Part shown: piece by piece, positions 1 to 5,272 of the stretch | Layout: each line of letters starts with the position of its first letter | Numbering within the stretch: position 1 is the stretch's first letter | NCBI GenBank assembly: GCA_018659505.1 | Contig: JABJMI010000157.1 | Coordinates: 1-5,852 of the forward strand | DNA: 5,852 bases | Reading direction: 5' to 3' | Source: Planctomicrobium sp. | Lineage (GTDB): Bacteria > Planctomycetota > Planctomycetia > Planctomycetales > Planctomycetaceae | Made by a program: the position numbers and the translations under genes | Notes under the pieces: model-generated | What the model was told of the DNA's origin: nothing | Databases searched by the model: none | What the model saw: only the letters and a program-made list of their open reading frames with translations

Positions 1-6
1 ACGATC

Positions 7-1509
7 ATGACATCTGGCGCAGTTGTTCTCTTGGTTCCTCTTTTGTTAGTCAGTCATTGCTATGGGGATTCGAAAAGCCGCAGTTTGGAACTGCTCAAGA
101 AACAATACGCGAAAGAGCATGAACTCTTCGCAGCTGAGATGGAGAAGCTAGCAGGTTTCTGCGAAGCAAACAGCTTCTTCACAGATGCCGAACGTATTCG
201 TAAACGTGCTGGTCACTCAGCTGAGACACTCGCTGCCTTCGACAACCTACCGAGTGCAGTCTTGCCTCCAATTCCCAAAAATCTGGGACCGGTCGCTGCC
301 CAATGGCAGACAAAATTACGTTCGCTTGATGAAGAATACGCACGGAAGCTGTACTTGCTCGCTCGCAGAGCGATCAATCAACGGCATGCCAGTTTCGCTT
401 TTCAGCTCGTTCGAGAACTCGTCTATCACAACCCAGACCATAAATTCGGTCGCGAGTTACTCGGCTTTGTTCGCTATGAAGACGAATGGACTTCCCCTTT
501 CTCCAGTAGAATGCGTCCACTTTTCGTCGATCATTCTGAATTTGGCTGGATTCCCAAGATTAACGTTGCCCGCTATGAACAAGGTGAACGCTATTTCGAT
601 GGCAACTGGATGTCTGTCGAACGGGAAGCGACTTTACGCAAAGTGTTTCGAAATGGGTGGGAAATCGAGACCGAGCATTTCTCGATCAAGACAAATCACT
701 CATTAGAAAAAGGTGTCGAGATCGGTCGACAACTCGAAATCTATCACCGTTTCTTCATGCGAGAATTCGCTGCATTTTTTAATACACCTGAGCAAATTCA
801 AAAACTGTTCGGTGGAGGTGCAACGAGCCGTGGGACTCAACGAGATCGACATCGCATCTTGTATTTCGCAAATCAGAAAGACTTTGCTGAAGCACTAAAA
901 GCCGAGAACCAGATCATCGAAATCGCGACCGGCTTTTACCTACCGCGAAAACGAACTTCATACTTTTATTATGACGATGATCCCGAAAAAGTAGAAACGA
1001 GCAAGGAAACAATGTTTCACGAGGTCACACATCAACTCCTCGGAGAGAGCAGCCGCAGAAATGTTGATGTCGGAGAGCACCACAATTTCTGGGTCATCGA
1101 AGGGATTGCCTGCTACATGGAGTCGTTCGAAATCGACAAGCACGGAGCCTTCAAAATTGGTGACCCCAAACACCCCCGGATATACTGGGCAAAGCAAAAG
1201 GCAATCAAGGAGGAATTCTACATCCCGATGGAGCGATACTTCTTATTCGGAAAGAAAGAGTTCCAGGCTGCTCCGAACAATGAAGTCTTGCATGCTTATT
1301 ACAGCCAATCAACGGGTCTCGTTCACTTCTTCATGCTCTACAAAGATGGAATCTACAAAGACGAGTTCATTGACTATCTCTCCCAAGTTTACAGCCCGAT
1401 TGATCGCGTCCGCTACAAACCGGACTCGCTCGAGAAGTTAACTGAAGTCCCTTTCAGTATTTTGGATCAGCAGTACAAGAGCTATCTTGAGTCTTTGGAA
1501 ACACAGTAG
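7..1509 (+). CDS. Exported DUF1570-type protein with gluzincin-like HExxH zinc peptidase motif
   Basis: A 500-residue protein, probably exported, that resembles the planctomycete DUF1570 family. Residues 5-20 form a hydrophobic signal-like segment (VVLLVPLLLV). Residues 25-150 are helical and charged. At about 196-225 lies a 'RYFDGNW...WEIETEHFSIKTN' stretch of the kind I associate with DUF1570 proteins. The putative active site is HEVTH at 338-342 (bases 1018-1032), with a downstream Glu at 365 in VIEG, 23 residues on, as in gluzincin metallopeptidases (two His plus a distal Glu bind zinc, the HExxH Glu acts as general base). Substrate is unknown; no protease activity has been shown from this sequence. 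The start is uncertain: the frame is open to base 1 and the signal lacks the usual N-terminal Lys/Arg, so the true start may lie upstream of the window. The stop TAG is followed by a repeat-filled gap, and the next gene is convergent. Confidence 0.8.
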   Translation: MTSGAVVLLVPLLLVSHCYGDSKSRSLELLKKQYAKEHELFAAEMEKLAGFCEANSFFTDAERIRKRAGHSAETLAAFDNLPSAVLPPIPKNLGPVAAQWQTKLRSLDEEYARKLYLLARRAINQRHASFAFQLVRELVYHNPDHKFGRELLGFVRYEDEWTSPFSSRMRPLFVDHSEFGWIPKINVARYEQGERYFDGNWMSVEREATLRKVFRNGWEIETEHFSIKTNHSLEKGVEIGRQLEIYHRFFMREFAAFFNTPEQIQKLFGGGATSRGTQRDRHRILYFANQKDFAEALKAENQIIEIATGFYLPRKRTSYFYYDDDPEKVETSKETMFHEVTHQLLGESSRRNVDVGEHHNFWVIEGIACYMESFEIDKHGAFKIGDPKHPRIYWAKQKAIKEEFYIPMERYFLFGKKEFQAAPNNEVLHAYYSQSTGLVHFFMLYKDGIYKDEFIDYLSQVYSPIDRVRYKPDSLEKLTEVPFSILDQQYKSYLESLETQ

Positions 1510-1577
1510 AGAATTGTTGAGAGAAACCAGCCAAATGAAGTGTTCCTTTATGAACATTCCAATCGTGCGATTGCACA

Positions 1578-1693
1578 TTAGTAAAAATTTGCCACAGAGA
1601 TCACCGAGGACTCGGAGGAAAGAAACGTCAGAGAGCCTTTGCAAATTTCTTTTTCTCTGTGTTCTCAGTGCCCTCTGTGGCTAAAATTTAGTT
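1578..1693. repeat. Long imperfect palindrome with 9-bp phased arms in a convergent gap
   Basis: The left arm at 1591-1621 and the right arm at 1651-1681 are inverted copies, identical at 24 of 31 positions after reverse-complementing, around a 29-base centre. Symmetry weakly extends outward through A/T-rich flanks (AAATTTGCC against AAATTTTAGCC). Each arm reads as three degenerate 9-bp units of the form CACNGAGNN: left units at 1593-1601, 1602-1610 and 1611-1619 (first CACAGAGAT); right units, on the other strand, at 1671-1679, 1662-1670 and 1653-1661 (first CACAGAGGG). It lies between the 3' ends of two convergent genes. I see no protein gene in 1510-1756. A transcript from either strand could fold into a long hairpin, so a role in ending or stabilising both transcripts is plausible but inferred. 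Confidence 0.85.
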
Positions 1694-1740
1694 CCAGTCC
1701 ATCCCGTAATTCACTCGATTTCTTTCTGATGAAGAGACGG

Positions 1741-1754
1741 GGTTTCTTGAAACC
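1741..1754 (+). terminator. Short hairpin with T tract, weak terminator candidate
   Basis: GGTTTC and GAAACC are perfect complements separated by TT (in practice a 5-bp stem with a 4-base loop), followed on the + strand by TTTT. It ends two bases before the stop codon of the convergent oxidoreductase gene. It has the shape of an intrinsic terminator for + strand transcripts but is short and 230 bases past the upstream gene. On the minus strand it follows the oxidoreductase stop without a T tract. It may be chance. Confidence 0.25.
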
Positions 1755-1756
1755 TT

Positions 1757-2761
1757 TTACTCTTTCCAGCCGGCTTTCTGCATCACTTCCTGAACTGAAA
1801 CTGGCTTCCCACCTTGCCGTTTGCTTTCGTCGGCCGCTTCCATGAAGGCGTAGATTTCCAGAGTTTCTTCTTTAGAGACCGGTGCTTTTCCAGTTTGAAA
1901 GAAGGTGACGATCTCAGCGACGAGGGGAGCGTAGCCAGCATAAGGACCGATGACCTTTGTCCCTTTGGTTCCGAAGGCAGTTCCACCGTACCCACGGGAA
2001 CCGGCTCTGAGTCCTCGGAAAGTTCCGATGCGACCATCCTTCCATTTGCCGACAACTAAGTCGTAATCCTTTGAAGTGACGCGCGTCACTTCTTCGCAAC
2101 CCGGTCCCATGACTGTGAACAAAGCTTCGACTCCATGAATGCCGTACCAGAACAGATCTGGATGCGTCGCTTCGAGGGATGCTGGGCTGTAAGTGTCAGC
2201 GCCTGTCACTTCACCGATAAGTCCATCACGAACTTCCTGACCGAATTTGATATATCGCAGCGACGACGCCGAGAAGACTGGGACGCCCAATTCTTCAGCT
2301 TCAGCAAAGATGGTAATTGCGTCGCTAAGAGAACCAGCTATCGGCTTGTCGATGAAAACTGGTTTGCCAGCTTTAAGAACAGGTCGTACCTGTTCCAGGT
2401 GAGGGCGTCCATCGTTGGTTTCCAAGAGGACAGCATCTACTTTCAATAGTAATGCCGGAATGGAATCAACGATTTCAATTCCCATCTCTTCGAACAGCTT
2501 TGTGTATCCAGCGACACGACTCGTGCTCGACTCAATATCCGGACTCCCTTTGGGATATGCCGCGACGACTTTACATCCCGGGACATGACTTGCATGTGAG
2601 GAATCATTCAAGACTTTCGCAAATGCGGGCGCGTGCGAAGTGTCGAGACCGATGATCCCGATGCGCAGAATTTTCGTCTCTTTCTCTTGAGCATCAGCAC
2701 TTGCGAAGCATGAAATCAATGCAAGCATTAGCAGAGAATTTAATTTTACTAATCGTTTCAT
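1757..2761 (-). CDS. Secreted Gfo/Idh/MocA-family oxidoreductase
   Basis: A 334-residue member of the Gfo/Idh/MocA family, whose members are usually NAD(P)-dependent sugar or polyol dehydrogenases. The N-terminus (MKRLVKLNSLLMLALISC...) is an export signal with no twin arginine. Cleavage after ADA at 22-24 is possible, but LISC at 15-18 also fits a lipobox, so it could be a lipoprotein. The Rossmann beta-strand and nucleotide loop are at 34-43 (IGIIGLDTSH), a degenerate form of GxGxxG. The family's EKP motif appears as DKP at 138-140, where the Lys normally contacts cofactor and substrate. WYGIHG at 205-210 supplies the usual C-domain His (209). Length is near the family norm. It lies 16 bases after the HGSNAT-like gene with a weak GAGAAAG ribosome site (2766-2772), so the two are probably co-transcribed. 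The substrate cannot be predicted. Confidence 0.9.
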   Translation of the reverse strand: MKRLVKLNSLLMLALISCFASADAQEKETKILRIGIIGLDTSHAPAFAKVLNDSSHASHVPGCKVVAAYPKGSPDIESSTSRVAGYTKLFEEMGIEIVDSIPALLLKVDAVLLETNDGRPHLEQVRPVLKAGKPVFIDKPIAGSLSDAITIFAEAEELGVPVFSASSLRYIKFGQEVRDGLIGEVTGADTYSPASLEATHPDLFWYGIHGVEALFTVMGPGCEEVTRVTSKDYDLVVGKWKDGRIGTFRGLRAGSRGYGGTAFGTKGTKVIGPYAGYAPLVAEIVTFFQTGKAPVSKEETLEIYAFMEAADESKRQGGKPVSVQEVMQKAGWKE

Positions 2762-2777
2762 AATTCTTTCTCGAAGG

Positions 2778-4193
2778 TCAAATGCGAATGAAAATCTTCT
2801 GTCGATACATCCACAAACAAAGCAGCCAAATTACAATAAAGACGCTCGTTGAAAGCGTGACAGGCTCAAATATTTCCATGAATTCCTCGGCTGGTAATTC
2901 TGAATTCGTGAACGATCTAACCGCTGTAAAGAATTTTAGAATCAGCCAGTCGAAATGTCTGGTAACGACTTCTTTGTAAATCCAGGGACGCAGCAATTGC
3001 CCCATCATGTAAACAAAGATGGAGTTCATCCCGACGACGACTAGTGGAAACGCGAGCTTCTTCAATGGCCATAGGTCGAACAGTAAATAGAACAATGCAA
3101 ACAGGCCGATCACATATCCGCCACTGAAGAGAACCCACGCAGGTGACCAGATGCGTTTAATGATTGGGGATGTTGTCGCTCCGAAGAATACTCCTATAGC
3201 AGTGCAGCCAATGGCTGCCAGTAATAAGTAGAAGAAGGTTTTGTAATTGCGAGGAGCCAATAATATGAATTGACCTACAAACACTCCAAGTAAGATCGTT
3301 GCCATCGAAGGCACAAAATTGAGTGTCGTATAACCTCCACCATTAAAGCGATGCTGTTCATCTTCTGGATTCTCTTGTTCTGAACGCGGAAGCTGATTCA
3401 AGAACCAGACATCGAATTCGTGAAACGCGTTACCGTTCTTAGACCAGCGTCGGTATGGCTCAGCGAGAATGTCACCTTTTTCAAAACTCGCGTTCACTTC
3501 CTCTGGTACATATTCAGCAACAGGTTGTGCAACCTGCATACCCACTGTGGTTCCAACAAGAATGACACAAAAGGCAGTGATTTGTGCCCACTTCGGAGTC
3601 CCTAATAATAGGTAGACAAAGAAATAGCCCAGTCCAATTTGTGCCAGGACATTTGTGAAGATCCAATTGGTCGATTGATGTCCACGTGAATAAAGAAAAA
3701 CTGCTAGCAGGACCAAGACGACCGCTCTAATAAAGGCATGTAGAGTTCGCTTCCATTTGCCCTGACCAGTGGCTTCTCTCCGTGAATAAGAGAAAGGCAT
3801 CGCCAACCCGACCATGAACATAAAAGAAGGCTGAATGAGATCCCAGAAGGAGACCTTCCATTTCAGCCAGGCATTGCCAACTTTCGCAGAGACTTCTCCC
3901 GGAACAAAGTTACTTTGCCAGGGGGGATGTTCGAAATGAAAAGCGAATCGCTCAAAGGTTTCATGGTCAAGAATTTGCCACAAGGGACTCGCTTCATCAG
4001 TTCGTGATAATTGATAAATCCCAAACCCATTGGCTGCCAGCATGACCATGATGAAGCCACGAAAAGCATCGAGCGAAGTCAAACGACCAGGGGGCTTCTT
4101 CCGCCCAGGCTTCTTAACCTTTTCGCTTCCGCCTGAAGTAGGAGCAACACTCCCTTGATCGTCTTCTGGATTCGACTTCAGTTGATACGTCAT
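2778..4193 (-). CDS. HGSNAT-like (DUF5009-type) multi-pass membrane acyltransferase
   Basis: A 471-residue integral membrane protein related to heparan-alpha-glucosaminide N-acetyltransferase, which passes acetyl from cytoplasmic acetyl-CoA to an amino sugar across the membrane. A charged cytoplasmic-like tail (1-36, Lys-rich) leads into RLTSLDAFRGF at 37-47, the family's signature at the first helix. I count about ten hydrophobic segments: roughly 44-60, 116-135, 150-169, 176-197, 202-222, 293-312, 320-339, 349-372, 380-401 and 445-468. Between the fifth and sixth is a large polar loop with HEFDVWFLNQLP (258-269) and FNGGGYTTLNFVPS (283-296); H258 and H281 are candidates for the catalytic His, not proven. 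The start is fixed: upstream the frame meets a stop at 4260-4262 with no other ATG, GTG or TTG. The leader has no Shine-Dalgarno and is C/T-rich. First gene of the two-gene operon. The actual acceptor is unknown. Confidence 0.85.
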   Translation of the reverse strand: MTYQLKSNPEDDQGSVAPTSGGSEKVKKPGRKKPPGRLTSLDAFRGFIMVMLAANGFGIYQLSRTDEASPLWQILDHETFERFAFHFEHPPWQSNFVPGEVSAKVGNAWLKWKVSFWDLIQPSFMFMVGLAMPFSYSRREATGQGKWKRTLHAFIRAVVLVLLAVFLYSRGHQSTNWIFTNVLAQIGLGYFFVYLLLGTPKWAQITAFCVILVGTTVGMQVAQPVAEYVPEEVNASFEKGDILAEPYRRWSKNGNAFHEFDVWFLNQLPRSEQENPEDEQHRFNGGGYTTLNFVPSMATILLGVFVGQFILLAPRNYKTFFYLLLAAIGCTAIGVFFGATTSPIIKRIWSPAWVLFSGGYVIGLFALFYLLFDLWPLKKLAFPLVVVGMNSIFVYMMGQLLRPWIYKEVVTRHFDWLILKFFTAVRSFTNSELPAEEFMEIFEPVTLSTSVFIVIWLLCLWMYRQKIFIRI

Positions 4194-4206
4194 AGGAAGG
4201 ACCGTC

Positions 4207-4230
4207 GGGAGGAGGGAGGCAATGGGAGGG
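4207..4230 (+). other. G-quadruplex motif in divergent promoter gap
   Basis: Four GGG runs at 4207-4209, 4214-4216, 4224-4226 and 4228-4230 are separated by loops of 4, 7 and 1 bases, meeting the classical G3N1-7 rule. The G-rich strand is the coding strand for the M41-like gene (84 bases before its ATG) and the template strand for the HGSNAT-like gene, whose start lies 14 bases away. That gene's mRNA leader is therefore C-rich. Folding and function are not shown. Confidence 0.5.
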
Positions 4231-4298
4231 TCGTGCCCCTGATTGTCGATGAGATTCGATCAACTGACAACCATGCAGGGGAAAAATCGTCCAAGCTT

Positions 4299-4307
4299 TG
4301 GTAAATT
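4299..4307 (+). promoter_or_regulatory. Possible extended -10 box giving a leaderless transcript
   Basis: TGGTAAATT resembles an extended -10 (TGn plus 4 of 6 bases of TATAAT). A transcript starting 7 bases downstream would begin at the ATG of the M41-like gene at 4314, which has no usable Shine-Dalgarno. No matching -35 is visible. This is a weak match. Confidence 0.2.
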
Positions 4308-4313
4308 CAAGAG

Positions 4314-4802
4314 ATGTCTGAAATTACTGCCTATCACGAATCTGGTCATGCTTTTGTTGCAATCGCTGTGGGAGCGATTGTGCGTTCATTGAGCATTGAT
4401 CCCGATTGGGATGATGGTCCTGAGAGATACGGAGATGTCGAAATTGAATGGCCGTCGGGTGAATACAAACGTGAAGAGTTTTATGAGAACCGAGTTCTCG
4501 TTGCACTCGGCGGTCCCGTGGCAGAGATGATTTACACAGGTGATCCGTTTCATCCTGCGATGGTTCCGGAATGGAAAGTTGATTGGGAAAACGCCTGGGA
4601 GAATGCAAGTCGATTACACAAATTAACAAAACGAAGAATGCAATACTTGGAAGCAAAAGCTGTGGAACTGCATCAAATTCTCAGTCGAGACATCAACTGG
4701 TCCGCACTCGCTGTCATCGCAGACAACTTACTTGCCCATGAGATTTTAGAACGTGAACAACTCGAAGAAATTCTTGCGGATTGGGATGGTGCGATATCGT
4801 GA
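4314..4802 (+). CDS. Stand-alone FtsH-like (M41) peptidase-domain protein
   Basis: A 162-residue soluble protein that resembles the peptidase half of FtsH. YHESGHAF at 7-14 holds HESGH (8-12), close to the FtsH zinc motif HEAGH. NRVLVALGGPVAEMIYTG (59-76) matches the FtsH stretch 'LGGRAAEE..FG'. VDWENA (89-94) sits where FtsH has NDIERA, so D90 is the likely third zinc ligand. The C-terminal helix (NLLAHEILEREQLEEIL, 138-154) matches the end of the M41 domain. No AAA ATPase and no membrane segment are present, so it cannot unfold substrates as FtsH does; target and partner are unknown. The start is the first ATG after an in-frame stop at 4302-4304. It is divergent from the HGSNAT-like operon across 120 bases, and its stop overlaps a GTG that opens a 29-codon ORF. 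The family assignment rests on motif spacing read by eye. Confidence 0.8.
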   Translation: MSEITAYHESGHAFVAIAVGAIVRSLSIDPDWDDGPERYGDVEIEWPSGEYKREEFYENRVLVALGGPVAEMIYTGDPFHPAMVPEWKVDWENAWENASRLHKLTKRRMQYLEAKAVELHQILSRDINWSALAVIADNLLAHEILEREQLEEILADWDGAIS

Positions 4803-4888
4803 CCGATAGAATTACCGAAGATCTAAATGGTACTTTGAGCAAGCTTGTGGCTGAATTCAATGAAAAGAAATTACCACGAAGACACTGA
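4799..4888 (+). pseudogene. Short 29-codon ORF coupled to the M41-like gene, possibly cut off by a repeat
   Basis: A GTG at 4799 overlaps the stop codon of the M41-like gene (GTGA), an arrangement typical of translational coupling. The frame reads MTDRITEDLNG... then KLVAEFNEKK, which looks protein-like for about 24 codons, then enters the first repeat arm at 4873 and stops at TGA 4886-4888. It may be the beginning of a former downstream gene truncated by repeat insertion, or a chance ORF. I recognise no family in so short a sequence. Confidence 0.25.
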
Positions 4889-4997
4889 GGCACGGAGAAG
4901 ATAAAGGTGCTTTGAAAGCAATGTTTAACCGTTAATGGACTGAAGGGCTCGACAATCTCTTAACCACGAAAAACACGAACCATTCGAAAGAAAAAGG

Positions 4998-5080
4998 ACA
5001 GGATGAACAAGATTTACAGGATGAAATTGTTCAATCTGTGAAATGAATCGCAAGATTGTTCCTATCTGAATCTTCTTGAT
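4998..5080. repeat. Third tier: ACAGGAT-type repeat with partial inverted partner
   Basis: Three tandem 9-bp units lie at 4998-5006, 5007-5015 and 5016-5024; the first and third are both ACAGGATGA and the middle one is ACAAGATTT. The inverted partner is degraded: TGAATCTTCTTGAT at 5067-5080 is complementary to 5003-5016 at 11 of 14 positions. I recall this motif as a common intergenic repeat in planctomycetes and some other phyla. Confidence 0.7.
5032..5058. repeat. Innermost stem of the nested element
   Basis: CAATCT at 5032-5037 and AGATTG at 5053-5058 form a perfect 6-bp stem with a 15-base loop, at the shared centre of the outer tiers. Alone it could be chance; its position is what makes it notable. 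Confidence 0.45.
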
Positions 5081-5216
5081 GAAACAAACATATTCAGCAG
5101 TGTGAGCAGTCTTGATTGCCACACATTCTTTTCGTGTCGTTTGCGTGTTTCGTGGTTTGACAACCGTTTCAATGTCGTGAACTCTTTCCTTCCCCGAGTG
5201 CTCTCCGTGGTGATTC

Positions 5217-5246
5217 ATTTCATTGGATGGTTTCAGCCAATGGAAT
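5217..5246 (+). terminator. Hairpin between nested repeat and acetyltransferase 3' end
   Basis: ATTTCATTGG (5217-5226) pairs with CCAATGGAAT (5237-5246) over 10 bp around a 10-base loop, with one U-G wobble if transcribed from the + strand (a C-A mismatch from the minus strand). No T tract follows on either strand, so intrinsic termination is doubtful. It lies 26 bases from the stop codon of the minus-strand acetyltransferase. Confidence 0.3.
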
Positions 5247-5272
5247 ATTGCGAGAATCGGTTACGAAGAAAC

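Larger units (their letters stand above)
4962..5157. repeat. Second tier: CACGAA-type inverted repeat
   Basis: The arms 4962-4990 and 5129-5157 agree at 22 of 29 positions after reverse-complementing; both begin AACCACGAAA. Units are 9 bp: 4965-4973 and 4974-4982 on the left (CACGAAAAA, CACGAACCA), and 5146-5154, 5137-5145 and 5128-5136 on the right. This is a different sequence family (CACGAA) from the outer tier (CACNGAG) but has the same unit length and orientation. Confidence 0.8.
4873..5211. repeat. Nested concentric palindromic repeat element (outermost tier)
   Basis: The outer arms are 4873-4900 (ACCACGAAGACACTGAGG...) and, inverted, about 5183-5211 (reading ACCACGGAGAGCACTCGGG on the minus strand). 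The outer 18 bases agree at 15 aligned positions with one gap. They are of the same CACNGAG family as the palindrome at 1578-1693. The left arm has 8-bp rather than 9-bp spacing (units start at 4875, 4883 and 4891). Three further inverted pairs lie inside around nearly the same centre (about 5042-5060). The whole element fills most of the gap between the M41-like gene and the convergent acetyltransferase gene; I see no credible protein gene in 4889-5272. The spacer 4901-4961 holds nothing I recognise. Confidence 0.8.

Noticed and set aside
1561..1572. AATCG/CGATT hairpin after the HEVTH gene
   Set aside because: A 5-bp stem with a 2-base loop and no T tract is too small to support a terminator call.
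1487..1684. Open frame of 65 codons on the + strand across the first palindrome
   Set aside because: It overlaps the end of the HEVTH gene and most of its translation comes from the repeat; repeats of this type often produce spurious ORFs.
2135..2449. Open frame of 104 codons on the + strand
   Set aside because: It lies opposite the well-supported oxidoreductase gene and has no recognisable motif; it is a shadow frame.
4243..4270. TTGTC...GACAA dyad in the divergent gap as a possible operator
   Set aside because: Only the 5-bp ends match well and the interior symmetry is poor; chance is likely.
4324..4656. Open frame of 110 codons on the minus strand
   Set aside because: It lies opposite the M41-like gene, whose motifs HESGH and ALGGPVAE are clear; the minus frame shows none.
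4873..5211. CRISPR array
   Set aside because: Units are 8-9 bp, degenerate, in inverted pairs and without constant-length spacers, and there are no cas genes in the window.
4925..5218. Open frame of 97 codons on the minus strand across the nested palindrome
   Set aside because: Almost all of it is translated repeat sequence, with no domain-like composition; the inverted repeats explain the long frame.
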